A DNA stretch of 26,151 bases from IMG/VR virus record IMGVR_UViG_3300044638_006655, positions 1 through 26,151 of that record, one strand, 5' to 3'. This DNA comes from a virus. Below, piece after piece: positions 1 to 7,995 of this stretch (positions are counted from its first letter, which is position 1; the number at the start of each line of letters is the position of its first letter). The notes below the pieces were generated by a model. It saw nothing but the letters and a program-made list of their open reading frames with translations, was not told the origin of the DNA and did no database searches. A program made the translations under genes and the position numbers.

Positions 1-1121
1 TCGTAGCAGTCGCCGGGATGATCCAGCCTGCTTTGCAGCGCCGCACGAATACCGCGATTCTGCACGCGATTCACCTGCGCCGAAAGGTTGCGCTCCAGAA
101 TGGACACATCCATGACCGGAGAAGGCCCTGCGGTAATCATCGCGTCCACAAACTCCGGGTCCCAGTCATCCGTGCGGGCCTTGGCGCGTAGCTCCGGCTC
201 CCCGATGCGGCACACCATCGCCACCCAGGGCGCATCGCGCACATCATCGCACCACGCGGGATAAATCACGTCAATGCCCGGTGTCAGGGCGCGAACGCAC
301 GGCCGGCCGGGTTTCTCCACCGGCAGGCGAAACTCCGCCACGCCTTCCGCCCGCATGTCCTTGATGATTTGCTTGATGCGCTTGGCTCCCAGCATGGGGT
401 AACGGCGCGAAATCAGCGCCTCCAACTCCGCCCCACGTCCGCCGCTTTCCAGCGCGTCCATGATCTCGGCTGTGCTTGCTTCGCTGATCAGTGCCGCCGT
501 CTGTTCATCCGGCTCAGCGCCCGTTTCAGCTTGCAGTTGCAGCAGACCTTCACTTGCCAGCAGTTCGGCCAGGTCTTGCTCGGTCAGCGTCTCCCTGCCG
601 GTGGTAAATTCACGTTTCCATGAGGTGTGAATGATCGCATGCCCAAAGAACCGCGTCCATTGCGTGAGGAAATTCATTTCGCGCCACAGTTCGGAGTTAA
701 GCCGCTGTTTCACCTCGTAGTTCAGCAGCGTTTGCACCCGGCCAGCGGCGTCGATGTCGCCCGCTTCCATTGCCATCACCCGCAGGTTGGCGCTGAAGAA
801 GGCCATCATGCAAAGCTGGCTGGTTTCATCCACCGCCGCGTCAATGAGCCGCACACGGGTGTCTGCCGCCCCTTCCCAGGGGAACACCTCCCGCGCATAA
901 TTCTTGCCCCACTTGCGCCCGTCCTCGCTTTGGCCGTCCCACAGTGCCAGCATGTTCTCTTCGTTGCTGCGGGCCTGCGCCAGCCATGCCCCGAGGTCGC
1001 CCATCTGGTTCTGCACTTGGTCAATGATCTTAACCGTCTCCACGCTGGGTTTCTTCGTGCTCGCGTTCACCGCCTCGTTCTCGAGGTCGTGCAGGCTTTC
1101 GTTCTCGGTGTCGGTGTCCAT
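1..1121 (-). CDS. Phage portal protein (C-terminus outside window)
   Basis: About 373 residues are visible, and the frame is open to the left edge. Residues 80-97 read FPWEGAADTRVRLIDAAV, the tryptophan/glycine segment typical of P22-like portals (usually YPFEGASDxRxxL). Further on are a YEVKQRL-type helix and a W-C-D-D-V-R-D-A-P-W block like that in portals of this class. Portals form the dodecameric ring at one head vertex, through which the terminase loads DNA. The start at 1119-1121 lies 9 bp after the stop of the upstream 81-aa gene. Position downstream of the large terminase fits a packaging operon. The portal family assignment is recalled from motif knowledge, not from a search. Confidence 0.82.
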   Translation of the reverse strand, partial: MDTDTENESLHDLENEAVNASTKKPSVETVKIIDQVQNQMGDLGAWLAQARSNEENMLALWDGQSEDGRKWGKNYAREVFPWEGAADTRVRLIDAAVDETSQLCMMAFFSANLRVMAMEAGDIDAAGRVQTLLNYEVKQRLNSELWREMNFLTQWTRFFGHAIIHTSWKREFTTGRETLTEQDLAELLASEGLLQLQAETGAEPDEQTAALISEASTAEIMDALESGGRGAELEALISRRYPMLGAKRIKQIIKDMRAEGVAEFRLPVEKPGRPCVRALTPGIDVIYPAWCDDVRDAPWVAMVCRIGEPELRAKARTDDWDPEFVDAMITAGPSPVMDVSILERNLSAQVNRVQNRGIRAALQSRLDHPGDCY

Positions 1122-1130
1122 GGGGGCAAA

Positions 1131-1376
1131 TCAGAGCTTGCGCTGATCGTTCACTTCATGTGAAAGACCCAGGAGAACCAGCACGACACGCCGCAGGTAT
1201 AGCGGCTTTGTCCGCCCCTTCAAGTAAATTCTCGCCTCTGATCCCGGCCCCAGCAGCACCCGCGCCGACTTGATCGGCACGCCCTCTTCCTCCGCAATGT
1301 CCTGCACCTGCCACCATTGCAGATACGTTCCCGTGTGTCGCTCCAGTGCCGGTTTCTTTGTGGGTGTCGTGGTCAT
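1131..1376 (-). CDS. Small hypothetical protein, possible DNA-binding fold
   Basis: An 81-aa protein directly upstream of the portal gene, separated by 9 bp. The segment around residues 24-60 (VQDIAEEEGVPIKSARVLLG, then a basic stretch with RIYLKGRTKPLYLRR) resembles a winged-helix or excisionase-like DNA-binding unit, but I do not recognise the family. Small proteins between terminase and portal are common in tailed phages and are often head-neck or packaging accessories. No Shine-Dalgarno (SD) sequence is visible before the ATG. Instead there is an ACCACACACGACC leader like that of several neighbours. Confidence 0.6.
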   Translation of the reverse strand: MTTTPTKKPALERHTGTYLQWWQVQDIAEEEGVPIKSARVLLGPGSEARIYLKGRTKPLYLRRVVLVLLGLSHEVNDQRKL

Positions 1377-1397
1377 GGTCGTGTGTGGTTTAAATGC

Positions 1398-1625
1398 TTA
1401 AAAGGGGCCAAAGGTTTGGTTTCTGCGTCTCAGTTCTTCTTCAATCCATGATGAACGGTGTGCATGCCTTGCCCACTTGTCTTGTGCCCACCATGCTACC
1501 GCGATAAGCAAGTTGAGCGGTGGCACCACATACAATTCTTGATTCCGCTCGACTGAGTAATAAGCCAAGCACATCCAAATTCGCGGGCGGATGTGCGGGT
1601 AAATCCATTCGTAAAACAGTTTCAT
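1398..1625 (-). CDS. Small hypothetical membrane-associated protein
   Basis: A 75-aa protein rich in W and Y. Residues about 31-47 (LYVVPPLNLLIAVAWWA) form one hydrophobic stretch that could cross or lie on the membrane, followed by a basic tail (HAHRSSWIEEELRRR). It belongs to a block with lower GC than the surrounding phage genes. No SD is seen before the ATG, only a CCCACACATAACC leader. The function is unknown. As a short protein it could be an artefact, but the stop-to-start spacing to both neighbours (13-21 bp) fits a compact operon. Confidence 0.45.
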   Translation of the reverse strand: MKLFYEWIYPHIRPRIWMCLAYYSVERNQELYVVPPLNLLIAVAWWAQDKWARHAHRSSWIEEELRRRNQTFGPF

Positions 1626-1638
1626 GGTTATGTGTGGG

Positions 1639-2493
1639 TTATGCTGCTTTCAAAGCTCCAGCCGCTGCGAGAAGTTGCAGCAGCCGCTTGGTGGTCTTGT
1701 TCGGCAAATGGTGCCTGCGGCTATGTCGCTCGATGGCTCGCTTAAACACTCTTAGCCTATTGTCGGTAAAGTATTTCTTCCTTGCGTCTTGAGTCATTGC
1801 GCTGCGGCAGCTCCACCATTCTTTCAAATTGGAATCGTCCACTATTCTCTGATCCATGCTGATTTGATTTGACCAAAGTTTCCACTTTTTCATGTGCTTA
1901 GCACGGTAGCGGCAAGCCAAGCACATCCCTAGCCGCGTTTTAATTTTGGAACCGTTGTCAACTTGGCCGAATAAATGAATATTTGTTGAACCCCAATCCT
2001 CATGCCCAAGCCCTTTAACAACCATAGACCTATAATCATGATTCCCTTCTCCAACATGGTAACCGCCACAGGCCACGCATAAAACGGGTTGATTCATCCA
2101 CCGAATAGTGACGGGCATTCCCAATTCATTCTGCCATAAATCTGTCAAAGGCGCCAAGTCCCATGTTTTTATAATCTCTACATCAGTTTTTCCAGCCATC
2201 CGCTTACGATGGTAAAATATTTGTTGAGGTTTTTCTGACACTTCATCCAACAAAACAGGGTCATACCCAGGGAGAAATTCAAACTGATACTTTTTTGATT
2301 CGATATAAGGCCACGGGACCATCATCAGGCGGCGGTAAGTTCGACCTTTAGAAATTGGATGATCGTAAAGATAAGAGCACGGCATCCATTCAAAATCTTC
2401 ATTAACACAATGAAGCGTGTAATATACAACGGCTTGGAGCCTATTACAGTCCCTAAGCATGCCCCTCGTCACAGTTGGTTCCCATGGTTTCAT
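1639..2493 (-). CDS. Hypothetical zinc-ribbon-like protein, AT-rich accessory gene
   Basis: A 284-aa protein I cannot name. It has a CVAC pair at residues 139-142 and a CLAC pair at 191-194, with H146, H152 and H164 between them, so a bound zinc is likely. The C-terminal third is strongly basic (KKWKLW, DARKKY, ERHSRRHHLPNKTTKR), which suggests nucleic-acid binding. The spacing is not clearly HNH. The gene is visibly richer in A and T than terminase and portal on either side. Its ATG overlaps the stop of the 196-aa gene in an ATGA, so the two are probably translated together. I infer an acquired accessory (moron-type) gene. Confidence 0.65.
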   Translation of the reverse strand: MKPWEPTVTRGMLRDCNRLQAVVYYTLHCVNEDFEWMPCSYLYDHPISKGRTYRRLMMVPWPYIESKKYQFEFLPGYDPVLLDEVSEKPQQIFYHRKRMAGKTDVEIIKTWDLAPLTDLWQNELGMPVTIRWMNQPVLCVACGGYHVGEGNHDYRSMVVKGLGHEDWGSTNIHLFGQVDNGSKIKTRLGMCLACRYRAKHMKKWKLWSNQISMDQRIVDDSNLKEWWSCRSAMTQDARKKYFTDNRLRVFKRAIERHSRRHHLPNKTTKRLLQLLAAAGALKAA

Positions 2494-3080
2494 GCGAGTT
2501 GAGTCAGGATTACAGCCAGCTCATGCCGGGTCACTTCGCAGGCCGAGCGAAAGATGACTTTACCATTCTTCACCGTCCAAAGGAGATGCTGACCACTTCG
2601 GACAACGGAGTTTTCCTTGCTCTGTGCTTGCTCTTCCAGCCATGCCCGCTGCGCCCCTGCGCTGCGGACATCCTGCGAGTCGAACACCTGCTTGCATTGA
2701 TGCTTTGTCAGATGGCGCACGTTGACTTGCAACAAATCAAACTTGCCGCCGTGGTTCACGACCAGTTCCACACTGCCATCCATGAGGCGCTTCTGCTCAC
2801 TGAGGGGCAGGCGTTGCAGATGAAATGCCGCTGGATAGTTCGATGCCAGCAACCTCGGCATGACTTGCTTGCGCCCGATGCGTTCAAACTGGGACAGCAA
2901 ATTGACATTGAGAAGTTCACTGCTCGCTTGTTGAACAATGTCTTCCAGACTCATGCCTTGCTCGTCCACAAGCTGAACGACAATTTCACCTGCCTTAGTC
3001 CATGAATTGATCCCATCTTCAATCAATTTTCCAAGTTCATAGATGCTATTTGTTGCTAACGATTGCGTGTTTGTTTTCAT
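2490..3080 (-). CDS. Hypothetical protein, coupled to the zinc-ribbon gene
   Basis: A 196-aa soluble protein with no family I recognise. The N-terminal half is helical (YELGKLIEDGINSWTKAGEI, then LEDIVQQASSELL). The middle contains a PLSEQKRLMDG segment, and the C-terminal part a short beta-rich region (QHLLWTVKNGKVIFRSACE). It begins 50 bp after the terminase stop, beyond a small hairpin, and overlaps the next gene by 4 bp (ATGA). The ATG follows an ACAACACAC leader and has no close SD. It resembles regulatory proteins of the replication or transfer type only vaguely. Confidence 0.6.
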   Translation of the reverse strand: MKTNTQSLATNSIYELGKLIEDGINSWTKAGEIVVQLVDEQGMSLEDIVQQASSELLNVNLLSQFERIGRKQVMPRLLASNYPAAFHLQRLPLSEQKRLMDGSVELVVNHGGKFDLLQVNVRHLTKHQCKQVFDSQDVRSAGAQRAWLEEQAQSKENSVVRSGQHLLWTVKNGKVIFRSACEVTRHELAVILTQLA

Positions 3081-3103
3081 GTGTGTTGTATTTCTGTTTT
3101 CCT

Positions 3104-3120
3104 CCCGCCTTCATGGCGGG
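3104..3120. other. Short GC hairpin between terminase and accessory genes
   Basis: CCCGCC and GGCGGG flank the loop TTCAT, a perfect 6-bp stem. It lies between the terminase stop and the start of the 196-aa gene. There is no T-tract on either strand, so it is not a standard intrinsic terminator. It could slow transcription or protect an mRNA end between the packaging and accessory genes. Confidence 0.4.
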
Positions 3121-3129
3121 AAATTCGTT

Positions 3130-5130
3130 TCAATAACTCCCGCCCCCCGCATCCTTCATCCAGTCCGGGTCAATGTGCTCCGGGTTCGCGGCCAACAGGA
3201 TGCGCAAGGCGTCAATCGGGTCTTTCCATGCGCTGCCGCTGCTCCCCGCCACGGCATAGCCAGGGTAATTCTGCAAAGCGCCAATGAGGTTGGTGCAATG
3301 CGCGGCGATCCACAGCGCCGGACCGCGTCCCTTCTGCGGGTCAAACTCAATCCAGCCGTTCACCGGATTGATCACGCCGCGCTCACGGTCCCACATGAGC
3401 ATGCTGTTGATATTTTGCTCCCCGCTCAGCACGTTGTCAGCCGCCGCATTGCCACCGGCCTGGCTGAAATACAGGCGGTTCTCTTCCATCCATTCAATGA
3501 TGGTTTTGCTTTCTTCCTGTCCTTCCACCTGCGTGTTGGTGGAGCGACTGTCTGAAATGCGGCGGCCATCCAGATTGAGCATGCTTTGCTCCATCGCTCC
3601 TTGCATGTCGGTCACGCCCTGCCAGGCCGCCAGCTTAGCCTCGATGCGGCGGATCTCCGCCGCACGGAATCCGTATCCGCACGGCCATTGCTTCTGCGCG
3701 TTGCCCTTGATGCCCAGCCCGTTCTTGCCACCGGCCACCGCCCATTCGCAATCTTCCCCCGTGTAAAGCGCCGCGCCCGGCACACTCACGATGTCGTTTG
3801 TCTGCGGATACTCGTGTGCAATGAGGATGTCACCCGGCCACATTTTGCCCCAGGCTTGGCCCAACACGAAGGCCCACAGTTGGAACCACGCACGGCCGCC
3901 GCTGGCGTTCGGGTCTTGGCTCATCCACCATGTTCCCATCTCGGCTGGTGGCAACCACTGCGGCACCGGCCGCACATGCACCTGCGGGTTGAAGTTTGGG
4001 AACGGCGAATCCGCCGTGCCTTCGGCGATGCCGTAGCACTTCCACAGCTTCTTGCTGCGCGGGCTGCCCATCTCAGCCTTCTTCATGCCCTCCCAGTTCC
4101 CGCCTAGCGGATTCTGCCAGGCATAGATCCACATAAACCGGCGTGTGGGAATCTTGCAATGCACCACGCACGGCAGCTTTTCACCGCCCAGCAGATTGCC
4201 GTCCGCATCAAAACGCGGCAGCAGTTCAGGATCGGCCTCAATCTCCTTCATCGTCGTGGCTCCATCCATGAACCAGCGCACCGTTTCCGTGTAGCCATCG
4301 CGGAACGTGTAAGTGATGAACTGCGCCGCCACCATCAGCCGGCCGATCAACTCACGCGGGAACCACAGTTCCGGGGCGGCTGCCTTGGCCTCCAGCAATT
4401 CCTGCCACTGCGGAATCATCTCATGCGTCCACTCGGCGGCGGTCAGCAGTCGATTCTCCACCGCTTCCAACACTGCCACCGGCACGCACTCATCACCCCA
4501 AGATGTCGTTGGCCTCGGACCTTCGAGCTTGCCGATGTCTTGCGCCCAGGTCTTGAACCGGCACACCGCCCCGCTCATCACCGCCACTTCGTTGTTGGTG
4601 AATCCACCGGCCCGATCATAGCCCATCTTCTGGTTCGCCATCTTCTTGAGGCGTCCCGTTTCGGTCTTGTAATCGTTCGGCTGCCAGAATCGAATCGTGG
4701 CCTCGATCACTTCGGCGGATTTGTCGTCATCGAAACTGAACGTCCAGAACGTGCGCTGGTGCTCCGGCATGTAAGGCGTCACCTGCTCCATCGCCAGCGA
4801 GTAGAACCGCCCCAGCGCAAACGTCTTGGCCGAGCCATTCGAGCCACCGATGCCCATCGTCACCGGCACGCCCGGATTGGCTACCCGCAGCCGCACTGTT
4901 TCCCACAAAATATCATCCCACGAACGGAAGAACCACCCGTGATGATACGGGTCATTGATCGCCTCTTGGATGCGCTCCTCCCGCGCCGCAATCGCCGCCA
5001 GCGCCTCTTCCGGCCCCAGCGCCTGCAACTCCGCCGCCGTCAACGCAGGCAGCATTCCATGCGGCCGCTGCTCCGCCGCCATGAGTTCATAGGCCAGCGT
5101 TTCTTCGGGAGATTGTTCCGGTTTTGTCAT
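3130..5130 (-). CDS. terL: Phage terminase large subunit
   Basis: A 666-aa DNA-packaging motor. The ATPase half carries a Walker A-type loop GGSNGSAKT at residues 95-103 and a Walker B-like TTSWGDE at 208-214, with the catalytic Glu after Asp. The nuclease half has a probable RNase-H-fold metal site: D406 in MSQDPNASGG, D527 in RRISDSR, and D637/D640 in AWKDPIDALR near the end. Length fits large terminases with an extended N-terminal region. It hydrolyses ATP to pump DNA through the portal and cuts the concatemer. The gene overlaps the preceding small ORF and lies downstream of a TerS candidate. ATG start at 5130. Confidence 0.9.
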   Translation of the reverse strand: MTKPEQSPEETLAYELMAAEQRPHGMLPALTAAELQALGPEEALAAIAAREERIQEAINDPYHHGWFFRSWDDILWETVRLRVANPGVPVTMGIGGSNGSAKTFALGRFYSLAMEQVTPYMPEHQRTFWTFSFDDDKSAEVIEATIRFWQPNDYKTETGRLKKMANQKMGYDRAGGFTNNEVAVMSGAVCRFKTWAQDIGKLEGPRPTTSWGDECVPVAVLEAVENRLLTAAEWTHEMIPQWQELLEAKAAAPELWFPRELIGRLMVAAQFITYTFRDGYTETVRWFMDGATTMKEIEADPELLPRFDADGNLLGGEKLPCVVHCKIPTRRFMWIYAWQNPLGGNWEGMKKAEMGSPRSKKLWKCYGIAEGTADSPFPNFNPQVHVRPVPQWLPPAEMGTWWMSQDPNASGGRAWFQLWAFVLGQAWGKMWPGDILIAHEYPQTNDIVSVPGAALYTGEDCEWAVAGGKNGLGIKGNAQKQWPCGYGFRAAEIRRIEAKLAAWQGVTDMQGAMEQSMLNLDGRRISDSRSTNTQVEGQEESKTIIEWMEENRLYFSQAGGNAAADNVLSGEQNINSMLMWDRERGVINPVNGWIEFDPQKGRGPALWIAAHCTNLIGALQNYPGYAVAGSSGSAWKDPIDALRILLAANPEHIDPDWMKDAGGGSY

Positions 5131-5347
5131 GGCTATCTGGAAAGTTGTTCTGGTTAGGCTTGATCCATTCAGGCGTGTGCAGATGGCACAGTTCTGATTC
5201 AGACCATGTTCCTGCTATGATTCGATCAGCGCTCAGGCTGTATGCAGCAGTGGCTTTTTGTAGAGCGGCAGCCATGGCACGCTCGAAGCCTAACCCGGCA
5301 TCACTGTCAACCGCTCGAAGCGGATCTGTTGTGGATTTAATGCTCAT
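5087..5347 (-). CDS. Small hypothetical protein overlapping terminase start
   Basis: An 86-aa ORF squeezed between the TerS candidate and the large terminase, overlapping the former by 11 bp and the latter by 44 bp. A helical segment FERAMAAALQKATAAYSLSADRII (about residues 21-44) looks protein-like. The C-terminal 15 residues lie inside the terminase frame and are low in character. Such overlaps are tolerated in phage packaging operons. Without it there would be a gap of more than 200 bp, so I keep it with moderate confidence. No family recognised. Confidence 0.5.
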   Translation of the reverse strand: MSIKSTTDPLRAVDSDAGLGFERAMAAALQKATAAYSLSADRIIAGTWSESELCHLHTPEWIKPNQNNFPDSHDKTGTISRRNAGL

Positions 5348-5954
5348 TGTTCGCGGTCGGCAGGATTTTGTCGTTTATTTCCGGTTCCAAAACCCGCACG
5401 GCTTCCACCTCCACGGCGAGCGGTGCTTCCGTCAGTTTCATTTTCTCGCGGGCCTTCTTCAGATACTCGTCAAACACCTTGGCCTTAGTGCCATCCGTGG
5501 TGTTGCCACTGATCCGGGTGGCCGCGCCCGTGCTGAGTTGCTTCACATTATAAACCGCCGTTAGCGCCATGCTTGCCGCGCCCAGATCCTTGGCCGCTTT
5601 GGCGGTGTAAAGCAGCTCCTCGATTTTGTCCAAGGCGTCGGCCGACAGCAGCGCGGAGCGCCGCCGGATGATTTCGTCAATCTCCCCCGGCTGAAATTCC
5701 TCGCGACTGTTGAACAGGGCAATGATGGAATTGCGCGACACGCCCGACAATCCACGCGAGGCCCTGTGCTCATCCACCATTTCCCTAATTTTGCTCTTAT
5801 TGGTCACGCCCAGCTCGCGCACCAGATACAGCGCGAAGCCATAGCTCTCCGGGTCCGTGCCCTTCCAGTTGCCTGCTGTGTGGACGCGATACTCCGCGCC
5901 CTCCTTGACGGGCACCTGCAAACCCAGTTCCGTGGTGGTGATGGCTTCGCTCAT
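5337..5954 (-). CDS. Putative terminase small subunit
   Basis: A 205-aa protein. Residues about 51-80 (NKSKIREMVDEHRASRG, then SRNSIIALFN) look like a helix-turn-helix. This is followed by a long helical region (EIIRRRSALLSADALDKIEELLY) and a charged tail. Position just upstream of the large terminase, size, and an N-terminal DNA-binding segment followed by an oligomerisation-type helical region all fit a TerS, which recognises the packaging site and recruits the motor. This is inference from context. A generic transcriptional regulator is the alternative. Confidence 0.5.
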   Translation of the reverse strand: MSEAITTTELGLQVPVKEGAEYRVHTAGNWKGTDPESYGFALYLVRELGVTNKSKIREMVDEHRASRGLSGVSRNSIIALFNSREEFQPGEIDEIIRRRSALLSADALDKIEELLYTAKAAKDLGAASMALTAVYNVKQLSTGAATRISGNTTDGTKAKVFDEYLKKAREKMKLTEAPLAVEVEAVRVLEPEINDKILPTANNEH

Positions 5955-5987
5955 AAAAATCAGGGTTGAATCGGTAAATTCGGCAGA

Positions 5988-6395
5988 TCAAAACGAGATG
6001 TCATCGTCTTCCATCCCCTCGCTCAGCCCGCCCGTGTCCTGTCCGCTGCTCACAGGCGATCCACCCGCAGGCCGGGCCGTGCGCTGACCACCGGCTTCAT
6101 ACTCCTTGGCATTGCCCAGGAACGGCAGATTAGGCGGCTCCGGGCTTTCACGCTCCGCCTTGGTCGTGCTTTCCTTGATCCAGTGCGTGTTGCCAAAATC
6201 ATCCTTGCCGTCCTTGTTCGGCACGATGTCGATCGACAAGCCCAGTCGGCCCGATTTCTCCGAGCGTTTGATGCGCGAGTTCTTCAACGGAATCACGAGG
6301 CATTCCGTGGGTTGTCCGGTCTTGTCTTTGAGGTTCATCAAAACCGCTCCCTGAAGTTTGGAAGGGTCGATGTAGGCATTCAGTTTGTTGTGCAT
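5988..6395 (-). CDS. Putative single-stranded-DNA-binding protein with SSB-type tip
   Basis: A 135-aa protein with three parts. Residues 1-75 are beta-rich (QGAVLMNLKDKTGQPTECLV, LGLSIDIVPNK) and could be an OB fold. The middle is a Gly/Pro/Ser-rich linker. The acidic end, EGMEDDDISF, is close to the C-terminal tip of bacterial SSB (DDDIPF), which docks partner proteins. The 16-bp spacing from the DnaB-type helicase stop and the linker-plus-tip architecture support an SSB role at the phage fork. The N-terminal fold is not proven. The start is preceded by an ACACACACACT leader and no SD. Confidence 0.55.
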   Translation of the reverse strand: MHNKLNAYIDPSKLQGAVLMNLKDKTGQPTECLVIPLKNSRIKRSEKSGRLGLSIDIVPNKDGKDDFGNTHWIKESTTKAERESPEPPNLPFLGNAKEYEAGGQRTARPAGGSPVSSGQDTGGLSEGMEDDDISF

Positions 6396-6411
6396 AGTGT
6401 GTGTGTTGGGG

Positions 6412-7995
6412 TTAAAAGCCCGGCAGAATCACCTGCCGGTTCTTGTCGTTGTTGGAATAGAGGTGCGTGGTGCGCCCCTCAAAGCGTTGCAGCGCAGGTT
6501 TGAACCGCAGGCAGATGTCGTCCGTGGTCGCGCCCCAGCGGTTTTTGGCGATGATAAAACGGGCGTGCTCGTTGTAGTCGGCCTGGGACACTTCGATGTG
6601 CGCGGGCAGGCCGCGCCCGTCATGCCAGCGCTCCGGGCAGTCGATCCTGAAGCCGTGCGTAAGGTCCTGCCATCGTGCCTGTTCCTTCTCATCCAGCGAC
6701 ACCCAGGGCCGCACTTCCGGCGGGCGATGAATGAAGGCGATGTGCGTCGGGTATTCGACCATTTCGCTGGCTCCGCGAATATCGCCTGGCGTTGGCGGGC
6801 GGTTACGGTCCTGCTTCTCACGGGCTTTCTTGTCGAGCTGCACGAACAGCACCACCAACACGCCGAGGTTGCGCCGGATCTCGTGCAGGCATTCCATGAT
6901 CTCCTTCTGGCCGATACGCTCATCCTTGCGTCCGTGGTCGCTACTCGGCTTAAGCTGGCCAAAGTGGTCGATCACCACCACCTTCACGCCATGACGGCGA
7001 ACATGAAGCTGCACCTTGGCGCGGAGTTCCGCCGTGGTGATGCTGCTTTTGTGGTCCCAGAAGATCGGAGCCATGGAAATTTCTTGAGCCGCCCGACTCA
7101 CCGCGCCCGTGTCTTCGCGCTTCATCATGCCGTTGCGCGACACGTTCACGTTAACCCCACTGCGGCCGAGGTAAAGGCGATGTCCCATGCCCGTGCGCCC
7201 CATTTCCAGCGGGAACACCAGCGTGGGCACCTTGCATTCCACGGCTATGTGCTCGATTAACGACACCGCCCCCACCGTTTTGCCCATGCCGGGGAAAGCG
7301 CCGATCATGAGCAAGTCACCATCACCATCCGGCGCGAGGCCGTGAAACGTGCGATCCACATCCGCCCAGCCGGTTTGCACACCCAGCACCTTGCCGCGAT
7401 TGTCGCAGATGCGCTGGAACGCATCCAGCCACTCGTGCGTCATACTCTTGGAATCGAGCACCTGCGTTTCTGGCCCGCCCTTGTTGGCGCTGGCGGCTTC
7501 GAGCACGCGGAAAATGCGTTCTTCTGCCCGTGCCACCACTTGCGCGGCGTCCTCCAAGTCTGCCGTGCTGCCATGCCCAAACGCCTCTTCCATGCCTTCC
7601 GCGCTGGCCGTGACCAGTTGCCGCATCAGCCATTTTTCCACCAGCGTCTTTTTATAAAACGGATAGTGCGATGAGATAGGCACAAACAAGAACAGTTCGG
7701 ACAGCATGGCCGGGCCTCCGATTTCATCGAGCTTGCCAAGTTCCTTGAGCCGGTGCGTCACCGCAGGCGGGTCAATGGGTTCACCCTTAGCCTGCATGTC
7801 CAGCAGCAGTTCATACACGGTGCGATTCTGCGGATGGTAGAACGCATCCGGCAGCAGATCCCGCTGGCACTCCATCACGCGGTCCACCGGGTCTTGCAGC
7901 AGGCAGGACAGAAGGCCCTTTTCAGCCTCGTCGCTGAACGGCATGCTTTGATTCAATGCGGCCAGTTTCCGCTCGGCTTGGTTGTCGTCACTCAT
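6412..7995 (-). CDS. dnaB: Replicative DNA helicase, DnaB family
   Basis: A 527-aa hexameric 5'-3' helicase. The N-terminal domain begins with a DnaB-like SDEAEKGLLSCLLQDP (residues 21-36). The RecA-type core has Walker A GAFPGMGKT (232-240), a PLEM motif (262-265) where DnaB has SLEM, Walker B VVVIDHFGQL (339-348), and a late KNRWG matching the DnaB arginine-finger segment KNRxG. Length is slightly above the usual 450-480. Its ATG overlaps the stop of the replisome-organiser-type gene (ATGA). An SD-like GGAGG lies about 10 bp before the start. It probably unwinds phage DNA after being loaded by the upstream protein. Confidence 0.9.
   Translation of the reverse strand: MSDDNQAERKLAALNQSMPFSDEAEKGLLSCLLQDPVDRVMECQRDLLPDAFYHPQNRTVYELLLDMQAKGEPIDPPAVTHRLKELGKLDEIGGPAMLSELFLFVPISSHYPFYKKTLVEKWLMRQLVTASAEGMEEAFGHGSTADLEDAAQVVARAEERIFRVLEAASANKGGPETQVLDSKSMTHEWLDAFQRICDNRGKVLGVQTGWADVDRTFHGLAPDGDGDLLMIGAFPGMGKTVGAVSLIEHIAVECKVPTLVFPLEMGRTGMGHRLYLGRSGVNVNVSRNGMMKREDTGAVSRAAQEISMAPIFWDHKSSITTAELRAKVQLHVRRHGVKVVVIDHFGQLKPSSDHGRKDERIGQKEIMECLHEIRRNLGVLVVLFVQLDKKAREKQDRNRPPTPGDIRGASEMVEYPTHIAFIHRPPEVRPWVSLDEKEQARWQDLTHGFRIDCPERWHDGRGLPAHIEVSQADYNEHARFIIAKNRWGATTDDICLRFKPALQRFEGRTTHLYSNNDKNRQVILPGF

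Noticed and set aside
3104-3120. Hairpin as an intrinsic terminator after the large terminase
   Set aside because: The stem is sound but neither strand has a T-tract after it, and the following genes are in the same operon direction.
4159-5157. Plus-strand ORF of 332 codons opposite the large terminase
   Set aside because: Antisense to a gene with Walker motifs; the translation is arginine/histidine-rich and has no recognisable domain.
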